A DNA stretch of 33,591 bases, taken from assembly GCF_009765355.1 (NCBI RefSeq), contig NZ_VTHK01000083.1:1-33591 (forward strand), in the 5' to 3' direction. This document shows, piece after piece, positions 15,994-23,317 of this stretch; positions within the stretch are counted from its first letter, which is position 1, and each line of letters starts with the position of its first letter. The DNA comes from Amycolatopsis anabasis. GTDB taxonomy: Bacteria > Actinomycetota > Actinomycetes > Mycobacteriales > Pseudonocardiaceae. The position numbers and the translations under genes are program-made. The notes below the pieces were generated by a model, which did no database searches, was not told the DNA's origin, and saw nothing but the letters and a program-made list of their open reading frames with translations.

Positions 15994-16983
15994 ATGGAGT
16001 TTCGTCGTCTCGGCCGCAGTGGCCTGAACATCAGTGAAATCTCGTACGGGAACTGGCTCACCCATGGCTCCCAGGTCGAGGAGGACCAGGCGCAGGCCTG
16101 CATCAAGGCCGCGCTGGACGCCGGGATCACGACCTTCGACACCGCCGACGTGTATGCCAACACCGCCGCGGAGTCGGTGCTCGGGCGCGGCCTGGCCGGG
16201 CAGCGCCGGGAAAGCCTGGAGATCTTCACCAAGGTCTTCTGGCCGACCGGTCCCGGTGGCCCGAACGACAAGGGCTTGGGCCGCAAGCACATCATCGAGT
16301 CGGCCAACGCGTCGCTGAAGCGGCTGCAGACCGACTACGTCGACCTGTACCAGGCGCACCGCTTCGACCGGACGGTGCCGCTGGAAGAGACCTTCCTCGC
16401 GTTCGCCGATCTGGTGCGCCAGGGCAAGGTGCTCTACATCGGCGTTTCGGAGTGGAACGCCGAGCAGATCACCCGCGGCGCGGCGATCGCGCGGGAGCTG
16501 AACGTGCCGTTCATCTCCAACCAGCCGCAGTACAACGCGCTCTGGCGGGTCATCGAGCCGCAGGTCATCCCGGCCTCGGAACGCGAGGGCATCAGCCAGA
16601 TCGTCTGGTCGCCGATCGCGCAGGGCGTGCTCACCGGCAAGTACAAGCCGGGCCAGCCGCTGCCCGAGGGTTCCCGCGCCACCGACGAGAAGGGTGGTGC
16701 GAACTTCGTGAAGGGCTTCCTGCGGGACGAGGTGCTCGAGCGGGTGGAGAAGCTGCGCCCGCTCGCCGATGCGGCCGGGCTGTCGCTGGCCCAGCTCGCG
16801 GTGGCCTGGGTGCTGCAGAACCCGAACGTCGCCTCGGCGATCATCGGCGCCTCCCGGCCGGAGCAGGTGCACGAGAACGTCAAGGCGGCCGGGGTGAAGC
16901 TGGACGCCGATCTGCTCACCAAGATCGACGAGGTGCTGGACGGCGTCATCGAGCGCGATCCGGCGCTGACCAGGACCCCTTAG
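15994..16983 (+). CDS. Aldo/keto reductase, Kv-beta-like subgroup
   Basis: The 329-residue protein is a TIM-barrel NAD(P)H-dependent oxidoreductase. The catalytic tetrad is visible: Asp and Tyr in TFDTADVYANTAAESVLG, Lys in EIFTKVFWP and His in DLYQAHRFDR. The C-terminal SPIAQGVLTGKY and ASAIIGASRPEQV match the cofactor-binding parts of the AKR6/Kv-beta-like group. An AGGG site precedes the ATG, and the gap to the BtrH-like gene is 10 nt, so the two are probably co-transcribed. Its stop overlaps the convergent zinc-ribbon gene by 4 nt. Confidence 0.93.
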   Translation: MEFRRLGRSGLNISEISYGNWLTHGSQVEEDQAQACIKAALDAGITTFDTADVYANTAAESVLGRGLAGQRRESLEIFTKVFWPTGPGGPNDKGLGRKHIIESANASLKRLQTDYVDLYQAHRFDRTVPLEETFLAFADLVRQGKVLYIGVSEWNAEQITRGAAIARELNVPFISNQPQYNALWRVIEPQVIPASEREGISQIVWSPIAQGVLTGKYKPGQPLPEGSRATDEKGGANFVKGFLRDEVLERVEKLRPLADAAGLSLAQLAVAWVLQNPNVASAIIGASRPEQVHENVKAAGVKLDADLLTKIDEVLDGVIERDPALTRTP

Positions 16984-17315
16984 TCGGTGTTGTCGTGCTG
17001 GCGGGCCGCCGCGGCGGCCCGCCAGACCAGTTTGACCTCGGCGATCAGTTCCAGCGGTTTCGACGGGACGGTCCGCGGCAGCGAGGTCGTGAAGGACAGC
17101 GGGTGGCGGCGGAACCGGCGCAGCATGCGGCCCGGTTTGCTCATCATCCGCTGCCGGAGGTCGGCCAGGTAGCGGGCGCGAACATCCCGCTCCAGGCTGT
17201 TGCCGCACCGGGTGCAGGTGGTGACCACGAGCAGGCGCCCGGCATAGGCCAGCTCGTGCCGGGTTTCCTGCCCGCACCGGGGACAGGCCAGCGTGACGTG
17301 CTCGACGGTGCCCAT
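16980..17315 (-). CDS. Zinc-ribbon hypothetical protein
   Basis: The 111-residue protein starts with a probable zinc ribbon (CPRCG at about 10-14 and CTRCG near 36-40), followed by a basic helical stretch rich in Arg and Met and an Ala-rich tail. I recognise no named family. It begins 9 nt after the ispD-like stop with an AGGGGG ribosome-binding-like stretch, so it is probably the last gene of the drl-aco-ispD operon. Its stop overlaps the stop of the convergent aldo/keto reductase by 4 nt, with no terminator in between. Confidence 0.7.
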   Translation of the reverse strand: MGTVEHVTLACPRCGQETRHELAYAGRLLVVTTCTRCGNSLERDVRARYLADLRQRMMSKPGRMLRRFRRHPLSFTTSLPRTVPSKPLELIAEVKLVWRAAAAARQHDNTD

Positions 17316-17324
17316 CCGCGCCCC

Positions 17325-18092
17325 CTAGGTGTGGTACTCCGACGCCGCCAGCACCTGCTCCGCGATCAGCAGGTCGTGCGGATAGGTGATCTTGAAGTTC
17401 TGCTGCTCGCCGCGGACCCAGTGCACGGGCAGTTCGGAGAACCGCTCCATGCAGGACGCGGTGTCGGTGCCCAGGAAGTCCTCGCGCGCCGCCTGTTCGT
17501 AGGCCGCGAGCAGGGGCGCGGCCCGGAAACCCTGCGGGGTCTGCGCGCGGATCACCGCGCGGGGCGAGCGCTGGGCGAGCCGCTCGCCCTCGTCGTCCAC
17601 GGCGGCGATGTCGTCGGCGGGCAGGCCGGGGATCGCGCCGCCGTGCCGCCGCGCCGAATGCAGCACCCCGGAGATCAGCTCCGGGCTGATCAGCGGGCGG
17701 GCCGCGTCGTGCAGGAGCACGGTGTCGATCACGCCGTCGTCGATGCGGGACGCGAGATGCCGCAGTGCCCGCAGCTCGGAGGCTTGGCGGGTGTCGCCGC
17801 CGTACACGACTTCCACGCGCAGGCCGTTCACCTCGCGGTCGAGCACCCAGTCGACCAGGTCGCTGTCCTGCGGGCGGGACACCAGGACCACGACGCCGAT
17901 TTCGGGCACCCGCCGGAACGCGTCCAGGGACCAGGAGACCAGCCGCCGACCGGCCAGGGGCAGGTAGACCTTGTTCAGGCTCGCGCCGACCCGCGTGCCC
18001 GAACCGCTGGCCAGGACGACCCCGGCCGCGAACGGCACCGCGGGCTTGGCGCGGCGCCGCCGGGATTGTCGTTCTGCCACAACGGAAATCAT
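17325..18092 (-). CDS. IspD-like cytidylyltransferase (MEP or related polyol phosphate)
   Basis: The 255-residue protein belongs to the IspD/TarI family, which makes CDP-activated polyols from CTP (IspD: MEP to CDP-methylerythritol; TarI: ribitol 5-phosphate). Motifs seen are ASGSGTRVGASLNK (Lys 41), HDAARP (128-133), QTPQGFR and NFKITYPHDL. The start is fixed by a TTATGA overlap with the E2 gene stop, which implies translational coupling. No ispF neighbour is present, unlike the usual biosynthetic ispD locus of actinobacteria, so this may be a second, pathway-specific copy. IspD versus TarI cannot be settled here; the DRL neighbour favours MEP. Confidence 0.88.
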   Translation of the reverse strand: MISVVAERQSRRRRAKPAVPFAAGVVLASGSGTRVGASLNKVYLPLAGRRLVSWSLDAFRRVPEIGVVVLVSRPQDSDLVDWVLDREVNGLRVEVVYGGDTRQASELRALRHLASRIDDGVIDTVLLHDAARPLISPELISGVLHSARRHGGAIPGLPADDIAAVDDEGERLAQRSPRAVIRAQTPQGFRAAPLLAAYEQAAREDFLGTDTASCMERFSELPVHWVRGEQQNFKITYPHDLLIAEQVLAASEYHT

Positions 18093-19369
18093 AAGGGGTC
18101 GTCCGCGCCGTCCAAGATCCGCTGCATGGTGGCCAGCAGGCGGGCGGCCTCGGCCCCGTCGGCGACCCGGTGATCCACGCTCAGCCCGGCGGTGCAGCGC
18201 AGGCGAACGGTCACCTCGCCGCGCACCGGCACGACCTTCGGCCGCACCTCGCCCAGGGCGAGCGCGGTGGCCTGCGGCGGGCTGAGCAGGGCGTGGAACG
18301 ACTCGACGCCGAATCCGCCGAGGTTGGACACCGTGGTGGCGGCCGGGGCCCGCAGTTCGGCCAGGGCGAGCTTGCCGCCGCGGGCCCGCGCGACCAGATC
18401 GGCGATGCGCGCGGCGAGCTGGTCGAGGCCGAGGCGGTCCGGATCGGTGAGCACGGGAGCGAGCAGCCCCCGTTCGGTGTCGATCGCGAGGGCGACACCG
18501 AGTTCGGTGCGGGGGCGCACCTGGTCTCCGGTCCAGACGGCGTTCAGTTCGCCGTGGTGGCGCAACGCGGTGGCGAAGGCGTGGGTGAGGACGGTCGTCC
18601 AGCCGACCGCCCCGCGCCGGGACTGGGCGACCTCCAGATCGAGTTCGCGGTGGAGCACGAACTGGGGAATCGCCGCGCTGGCCGACATCCGGCGCGCCAC
18701 CGCCGCCCGCGCACCACGCGGTTTCCGTTCCCGGCCCGGCTCGCGCCCACCGAGCGCCCCCCGCCCACCAAGCACTTCCCGCCCACCAAGCACTTCCCGC
18801 CCGCCGAGCACTTCCCGCCCACCGAGTGACTCCCACTCGTCGAGCGGAGTCCGCCCGTCGCGCGGGGCCCGCCCACCGGCCACCCATTTGTCCACATCGG
18901 ACAGTCGGATGGTCCCCCAAGGCCCGGTCGGCGTGACGGCCGCCAGGTCGATCCCCCGCTCGGCCGCCCGCCGCCGGGCCGCCGGAACCGCGGCAATCAC
19001 ACTGGTAACACCAGCCCCAACTGCCTCTTCAGCAACATCTAGCGCATCATCCGATCCGGCGATCGAACAAGTCTCCGATTCAACGGGAGGATTGTTGAAC
19101 AATCCTTCCAGGAGATCGTCCGCGGAGGTGGCGATGTAGGCGATCGGCTCCCCCACCGCGATCACGTCGTCCGGTTCGGCCACCAGGCGGGCGAGGGTGC
19201 CGTCGACGCTCGCCTCGACCTCCATGTCGACCTTGTCGGTGGCGACCTCGCACACCACCTCACCGGCCCGGACCGGATCGCCCGGCGCCTTGTGCCAGGA
19301 GACGAACGTGCCCTCGGTCATGGTCATCGACATCTTCGGCATGACCAGCGGGATCTCGCGCTCTACCAC
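18089..19369 (-). CDS. Dihydrolipoamide acyltransferase E2 (AcoC-like)
   Basis: The 426-residue E2 has one lipoyl domain (lipoyl Lys 46 in EVATDKVDME), a probable E1/E3-binding domain (about 125-165, ARRRAAERGIDL) and a linker with a hexapeptide repeat (LGGREV-type). The catalytic domain follows, with the active-site motif DHRVADG at 399-405 (His 400, Asp 404). It would take the acyl group from the E1 alpha/beta pair to CoA. The GTG start overlaps the E1 beta stop by 7 nt. The last sense codon is TTA, rare in such genomes, and it merges with the ispD-like ATG. The E3 dihydrolipoamide dehydrogenase is not in the window. Confidence 0.93.
   Translation of the reverse strand: MVEREIPLVMPKMSMTMTEGTFVSWHKAPGDPVRAGEVVCEVATDKVDMEVEASVDGTLARLVAEPDDVIAVGEPIAYIATSADDLLEGLFNNPPVESETCSIAGSDDALDVAEEAVGAGVTSVIAAVPAARRRAAERGIDLAAVTPTGPWGTIRLSDVDKWVAGGRAPRDGRTPLDEWESLGGREVLGGREVLGGREVLGGRGALGGREPGRERKPRGARAAVARRMSASAAIPQFVLHRELDLEVAQSRRGAVGWTTVLTHAFATALRHHGELNAVWTGDQVRPRTELGVALAIDTERGLLAPVLTDPDRLGLDQLAARIADLVARARGGKLALAELRAPAATTVSNLGGFGVESFHALLSPPQATALALGEVRPKVVPVRGEVTVRLRCTAGLSVDHRVADGAEAARLLATMQRILDGADDPL
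18745..18834. repeat. 18-bp in-frame tandem repeat in the E2 linker
   Basis: Five 18-bp units lie head to tail: 18745-18762, 18763-18780, 18781-18798, 18799-18816 and 18817-18834. The second and third are identical and the others differ at a few bases. On the minus strand they encode a Leu-Gly-Gly-Arg-Glu-Val type hexapeptide between the E1/E3-binding and catalytic domains. The reading frame is kept. Confidence 0.9.
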
Positions 19370-20382
19370 CGCCGCACCAGCTCACTCGCCTCGCGCACGA
19401 TGTCGTCGACCTGCGGGACGGCGGCGCGTTCCAGTTGCGGCGCATAGGGAATCGGCACGTCCAGCCCGCACAACCGGCCGATCGGCGCCCGCAGGAACCC
19501 GAACGCGCGGGACTCGGCGATCGTCGCGGCGATCTCCGCCATGAACCCGCCGGTCTTCGGCGCCTCCTGCACCAGCAACGCCCGGCCGGTCGCACGCACA
19601 CTGTCCACAATGGCCTGACCGTCGAGTGGTACGAGCGTGCGCGGATCCAGCACGCTCGCCTCGATCCCTTGCGCGGCAAGCCGATCCGCCGCCTCGAGCG
19701 AGCGGGACACCATCACCCCGGTGGCCACGATCGTCAGATCGGCACCGGCGCGGCGCACGGCGGCCTCGCCCAGCGGCACCCGGGCCGCAGCCTCGGGCAC
19801 CGGTCCGCTCTGCTTGTAGAGCAGCTTGTGCTCCAGCACGACCACCGGATTCGGATCGTCGATCGCGGCGAGCAGCAGCCCCTTCGCGTCCGCCGGGGTG
19901 GCGGGCATGACCACCTTGAGCCCCGGCACGTGCGCGAACCACGCCTCCAGGCTCTGCGAATGCTGTGCCGCCGCACCGGTCCCCGATCCGCCCGGCGCGC
20001 GCAGCACCATCGGCACGCTCGCCGCCCCGCCGAGCATGAAATGGATCTTCGCGGCCTGGTTGGCGATCTGGTCCATGGCCTGCGCGGTGAAATCCGAGAA
20101 CTGGATCTCGACGATCGGCCGCATCCCGGCCAGTGCCGCGCCCACCGCCGCGCCGACGATGCCGAGTTCGCTGATCGGGGTGTCGCGGACGCGTTCCTCG
20201 CCGAACCGGTGCACCAGGTCGCCGGTCACCCCGAACGCACCGCCGTAGGCGCCGACGTCCTCGCCGAGGACGAACACTCGGTCGTCGGCCGCCATCGCCT
20301 GTGCCAGGGCTTCGCGCACCGCTTCGGCGTAGGTCAGCGTGCGTTCGGCCACCCCGGTCTGCTCGGGCAGTACCGCCGTCAT
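19363..20382 (-). CDS. TPP-dependent dehydrogenase E1 beta (AcoB-like)
   Basis: The 339-residue protein is the beta subunit of a two-component E1. Family stretches include VFVLGEDVGAYGGAFGVT, RVRDTPISELGIVGAAVG, QAMDQIANQAAKIHFM and AAQHSQSLEAWFAHVPGLK. They resemble acetoin dehydrogenase AcoB more than pyruvate or branched-chain E1 beta as I remember those sequences. The ATG at 20382 follows the E1 alpha stop by 8 nt; the longer frame upstream is a shadow of E1 alpha. With the alpha subunit it would form the ThDP active site. Confidence 0.93.
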   Translation of the reverse strand: MTAVLPEQTGVAERTLTYAEAVREALAQAMAADDRVFVLGEDVGAYGGAFGVTGDLVHRFGEERVRDTPISELGIVGAAVGAALAGMRPIVEIQFSDFTAQAMDQIANQAAKIHFMLGGAASVPMVLRAPGGSGTGAAAQHSQSLEAWFAHVPGLKVVMPATPADAKGLLLAAIDDPNPVVVLEHKLLYKQSGPVPEAAARVPLGEAAVRRAGADLTIVATGVMVSRSLEAADRLAAQGIEASVLDPRTLVPLDGQAIVDSVRATGRALLVQEAPKTGGFMAEIAATIAESRAFGFLRAPIGRLCGLDVPIPYAPQLERAAVPQVDDIVREASELVRRW

Positions 20383-20390
20383 GTCACTCC

Positions 20391-21347
20391 TCAGCTCGCG
20401 TAGACCGCGTCGGTCAGGGAATCGGCCGCGGCGTCCGGGGCCGCGTTGGCGATCCGGATCGCCTCGCGGACCCGGTCGCGCGCCTGGTCGCGGACTTCGG
20501 CGAGCTCCGCCTCGGTCAGCGCGCACCGGGTTTCGAACCGGGCGATCGGATCCCGTTCCCGCCACCGCTCGATCTCCTCGCGGGTGCGGTAGAGGTTCTT
20601 GTCGCTCTTGGAATGGCCCTTCCAGCGGTAGGTCACCGCCTCCACAAAGGACGGTCCGGCCCCGGACCGCGCCCGGGCCACGGCCTTGCCCACCGCGTCG
20701 TGCACGGCCTGCGGATCGTTGCCGTCCACGGTCTCCCCCGGGATGCCGTAGGCCGCCGCCCGTTCGGCGAGCCGCTCGACCCGGAACGCCCGGGCCACCG
20801 GCATCGACATCCCGTAGTGGTTGTTCTCGCAGACGAACACCACCGGCAGATCCCAGATCGCGGCGAGGTTCACGCCCTCGTGCCAGGCGCCCTCGTTGAC
20901 CGCGCCGTCGCCGAAGAAGCTCACCACCACCCGCGGACCGCCGCGCATCCGGATCGCGAGCCCGGCGCCCGCGGCGATCGGCACTCCCCCGGCGACGATC
21001 CCGTTCGCGCCGAGGTTCCCGGTCGCCACGTCCGCGATGTGCATCGAACCGCCCCGCCCGCGGCAGTAGCCGGTCTCCTTGGCGAGCAGTTCGGCCATCA
21101 TCGCGTCCAGCCGCGCCCCGCGCGCGATGCAGTGCCCGTGGCCGCGGTGGGTGGACGTGATGTAGTCGCCGTCCGCCAGCGCCAGGCACGCGCCGACCGG
21201 CACCGCCTCCTGACCGATGGAAAGGTGCATGGTGCCGTGCATGAGCCCGCGGGCGAACAGGTCGTCGACGGCCTCCTCGAACCGGCGGATCGTCCACATG
21301 GTCAGCAGCGCCTGCCGCGCCGCCCCGGTGTTCCCGGTCAGGTCCAC
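20391..21347 (-). CDS. TPP-dependent dehydrogenase E1 alpha (AcoA-like)
   Basis: The 318-residue protein is the alpha subunit of a two-component E1. The ThDP/Mg motif runs from GDGAVNEG (146-153) to CENNHYG (173-179). GYCRGRGGSMHIAD followed by LGANGIVAGG is characteristic of the AcoA/PdhA group, and the short N-terminus and length fit acetoin dehydrogenase AcoA. The GTG start is chosen because a GAGGGAGGG site lies just before it. It follows the DRL-like gene by 10 nt in the same operon. The substrate is inferred to be a methyl hydroxyketone such as DXP or acetoin. Confidence 0.93.
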   Translation of the reverse strand: MDLTGNTGAARQALLTMWTIRRFEEAVDDLFARGLMHGTMHLSIGQEAVPVGACLALADGDYITSTHRGHGHCIARGARLDAMMAELLAKETGYCRGRGGSMHIADVATGNLGANGIVAGGVPIAAGAGLAIRMRGGPRVVVSFFGDGAVNEGAWHEGVNLAAIWDLPVVFVCENNHYGMSMPVARAFRVERLAERAAAYGIPGETVDGNDPQAVHDAVGKAVARARSGAGPSFVEAVTYRWKGHSKSDKNLYRTREEIERWRERDPIARFETRCALTEAELAEVRDQARDRVREAIRIANAAPDAAADSLTDAVYAS

Positions 21348-21357
21348 ATTCCCTCCC

Positions 21358-22689
21358 TCAGGCCGGAATTCCGACGAGCCCGTGCGGAACGAGCGACTCC
21401 GCGGGCTCCCCCGCCAGCAAGCGGTCCTGCAGGCGGCGCAGCGCGGCGATCGTGGTGGTCTCGTCGACCGCGATGTCCGCGGCGCTCAGCACGGTCCCGG
21501 CGGGAACGTCCCGCAGCACGCGCGCGCCCGCGGCCAGGCCGAGCGGGACGAATCCCCCCTCCCGGGCGGCTCGCGCGGTGTCGGTGAGGCCGTACACGGT
21601 CTCCCCGCCGATGCCGTCGATCGACTCGCCCCGCCGGAGATCGCGTTTGGCGACCGCGAGCACCTCGGCGTTCCAGGTGACCGGCGCGAGGCTCGGCCGC
21701 CGGTCCAGCACCGCTTCGGCGACGGACAGCGGCGCCTCCACGCTGGCCAGGTGGAACGGCCGGTAGAACGTGTAGTACGGCCCGGAACCCATGCCCAGAT
21801 AAGCCATCTCGTCGACCACCACCGGATCGTCGCGGTGACCGATGACGAAGACCCCGGGCGCCACCGGCCCGGTGCAGTAATCCACCACACCACTCGCTTG
21901 CAGCACCCCGCCCGCGGACTCCGGGCGGAAGACCGCGTTCAGTTCGTCCACTGTGGAACGCGGGCCGGTCATCCCGCGCCGGCTCACCTGGAGATCGGCC
22001 GCGTTCGCCAGCGCGGCCATCTCGATCATCGTCTTGGAACCGTCGACGAAACTGGCCAGCATGTGCGGGTTCATGCCCTTGGCCGCGGCCCGTTCGGCGA
22101 CCGAGGCCGGGGTGGCCGCGGGATCGAGCGGGTTGTTCTTCCCCTTGCCCGCGCAGACCACGGTGAACCCGATGTCCCGCGCGTAGTCGACCAAAGCCTT
22201 GCACTCCACCGGTTCGTCACCGCGGCAGACGGTGTACACCCGGCCCAGCCCACTGGCCATTGTGGACAACAGCAGGCCGACCGTCACGTCGCATTCGACG
22301 TTCAGCAGGGCGATGTCCTTGCCCGCCAGCAGGCCCGCGAAGGCCACCTGGGCGCCGACCTCCGGCACCCCGCTGGCGTCCACGATCACGTCGATCGGCA
22401 GCGCGGTGAGCGCCAGCGCGTCGTCGACGACCACCGGGCGGCCGGTTTCCACCGCGGTGGCGAGATCGGCCCGGACGCCGTCGGTGAGCACATCGTCCCG
22501 CCCCGCCCGGTGGAAGGCCCGCACGCCGCGTTCCGGGGCGATATCGGCGATGGCCGCGATCGCCATCCCCGGGATGCGCCCGGTCTGCACGACGAAACCC
22601 AGACCCATCTGCCCGGCGCCGACCAGGCCCACCCGGACCGGGCGGCCCAGCTCCCGTTCACGCGCCCGCAACCGGTCGACGTAGCTCAT
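21358..22689 (-). CDS. DXR-like (DRL) / SAF-domain oxidoreductase
   Basis: The 443-residue protein has an N-terminal Rossmann fold (RVGLVGAGQMG, residues 19-29), a central catalytic region (AGKGKNNPLD 180-189; FVDGSKTMIEMAALANA 214-230; GPYYTFYRPFHLASVEAPL) and a C-terminal SAF-like part (about 350-425). It resembles the homoserine-dehydrogenase-like family that includes Brucella DRL, a DXP reductoisomerase unrelated to classical DXR. Automatic annotation would probably say homoserine dehydrogenase or SAF/FlgA. The ATG at 22689 is chosen over 22713 because GGAGGC precedes it. It heads the drl-aco-ispD operon. Direction and substrate (MEP/DXP or another branched polyol phosphate) are inferred. 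Confidence 0.85.
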   Translation of the reverse strand: MSYVDRLRARERELGRPVRVGLVGAGQMGLGFVVQTGRIPGMAIAAIADIAPERGVRAFHRAGRDDVLTDGVRADLATAVETGRPVVVDDALALTALPIDVIVDASGVPEVGAQVAFAGLLAGKDIALLNVECDVTVGLLLSTMASGLGRVYTVCRGDEPVECKALVDYARDIGFTVVCAGKGKNNPLDPAATPASVAERAAAKGMNPHMLASFVDGSKTMIEMAALANAADLQVSRRGMTGPRSTVDELNAVFRPESAGGVLQASGVVDYCTGPVAPGVFVIGHRDDPVVVDEMAYLGMGSGPYYTFYRPFHLASVEAPLSVAEAVLDRRPSLAPVTWNAEVLAVAKRDLRRGESIDGIGGETVYGLTDTARAAREGGFVPLGLAAGARVLRDVPAGTVLSAADIAVDETTTIAALRRLQDRLLAGEPAESLVPHGLVGIPA

Positions 22690-22708
22690 CCGTGCCTCCG
22701 CAGCTATT

Positions 22709-22734
22709 TGCACCTATGTGCACATGATGTGCAC
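22709..22734. promoter_or_regulatory. Overlapping palindromic operator candidates upstream of DRL
   Basis: Two overlapping dyads are visible: TGCAC-CTAT-GTGCA at 22709-22722 and a perfect 17-bp palindrome (GTGCACATGATGTGCAC) at 22718-22734. The same half-sites recur at 22800-22813 and 25394-25407. The likely binder is the SorC-family regulator at 25757 (inference). Confidence 0.7.
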
Positions 22735-22799
22735 CGTGGTGCTTTCCTTGGTAGCACGCGGTTTCCCCGCCGCACAACCCCTCACCGCCCACCCTGACC

Positions 22800-22813
22800 T
22801 GCACAAACGTGCA
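22800..22813. promoter_or_regulatory. Operator candidate TGCAC-N4-GTGCA
   Basis: The palindrome TGCAC-AAAC-GTGCA has the same half-sites and 4-bp spacing as the site at 22709-22722. It lies 111 nt upstream of the DRL start codon. Confidence 0.6.
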
Positions 22814-22847
22814 CACCGCCGAGGTGCACCTGCCCGCGCTTAGCCGC

Positions 22848-22944
22848 CAAAGTGCGAGCCCTCGGCCGGCCGAAGGAACCGCACTTTGTCGGTTAAGTGG
22901 GGGTTTTCAGTGGGCGCAGGAACGCACTTTGTCGGCTGAGTGCG
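22848..22944. repeat. Dispersed hairpin repeat, two partial copies
   Basis: A hairpin with 9-bp outer arms (22848-22856 and 22880-22888) encloses a second dyad centred near 22867. The motif beginning CACTTTGTCGG occurs at 22882-22901 and again at 22925-22944, and a near-identical copy lies at 127-146. The second copy forms the 3' end of the gutM reading frame. The element probably terminates the PTS operon. Confidence 0.7.
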
Positions 22945-23317
22945 ATCTGGGGGCGAGGCGGCGGGCCAGGTGGAGGGCGTCCGCGGTCGCCTCGCGGAGG
23001 GGTTTCGAGGTGGTGCGGGCGGCGAGGGTGGCGGTGGGGCCGGTGAGGTCGGGGCGTTCGCGCAGGCGGGCGAACACCGAGGCGCCTTCCATGGCCAGGG
23101 CGCGGGTCACCGCGTCCCGTCTGCGATCGATCACCAGGAGCACCACCGCGCCGCGAAGCCTGCCCTTGGCCCGCCCGGTGACCAGCAGGACGCCCGCCCG
23201 GTTCTCCGCGGTGGCCACCCGGTTCACCACGCGCTGGTAGCCCAGGTGCTGCCGATAGCTGAGCAGTCCGGCGGCCACGAACCCGGTGAGCAGGATCGTC
23301 GCCGCCTGCCAGGTCAC
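22907..23317 (-). CDS. gutM: GutM-like glucitol operon activator protein
   Basis: The 136-residue protein has an N-terminal hydrophobic segment (ILLTGFVAAGLLSY) followed by a domain typical of GutM, an accessory activator found in glucitol PTS operons. The GTG start overlaps the EIIA stop by 4 nt (GTGA), so it is translationally coupled. The last 12 or so residues (SHSADKVRSCAH) are encoded by a dispersed repeat copy, so the native C-terminus may have been altered. How GutM acts in actinobacteria is not known to me. Confidence 0.8.
   Translation of the reverse strand: MTWQAATILLTGFVAAGLLSYRQHLGYQRVVNRVATAENRAGVLLVTGRAKGRLRGAVVLLVIDRRRDAVTRALAMEGASVFARLRERPDLTGPTATLAARTTSKPLREATADALHLARRLAPRSHSADKVRSCAH

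Larger units (their letters stand above)
22690..22906. promoter_or_regulatory. Control region between gutM and the DRL operon
   Basis: These 217 nt between two minus-strand genes hold palindromic operator candidates (22709-22734 and 22800-22813) and part of a dispersed repeat (22848-22944). They suggest that the DRL operon has its own promoter, under the same regulator as the PTS genes. Confidence 0.65.

Noticed and set aside
18745..18834. CRISPR-like array
   Set aside because: The 18-bp units are contiguous with no spacers and keep the E2 reading frame.
21358..22689. Homoserine dehydrogenase or flagellar FlgA protein
   Set aside because: The Rossmann and SAF parts could attract those names, but the central motifs fit the DRL family better and no threonine or flagellar genes are near.
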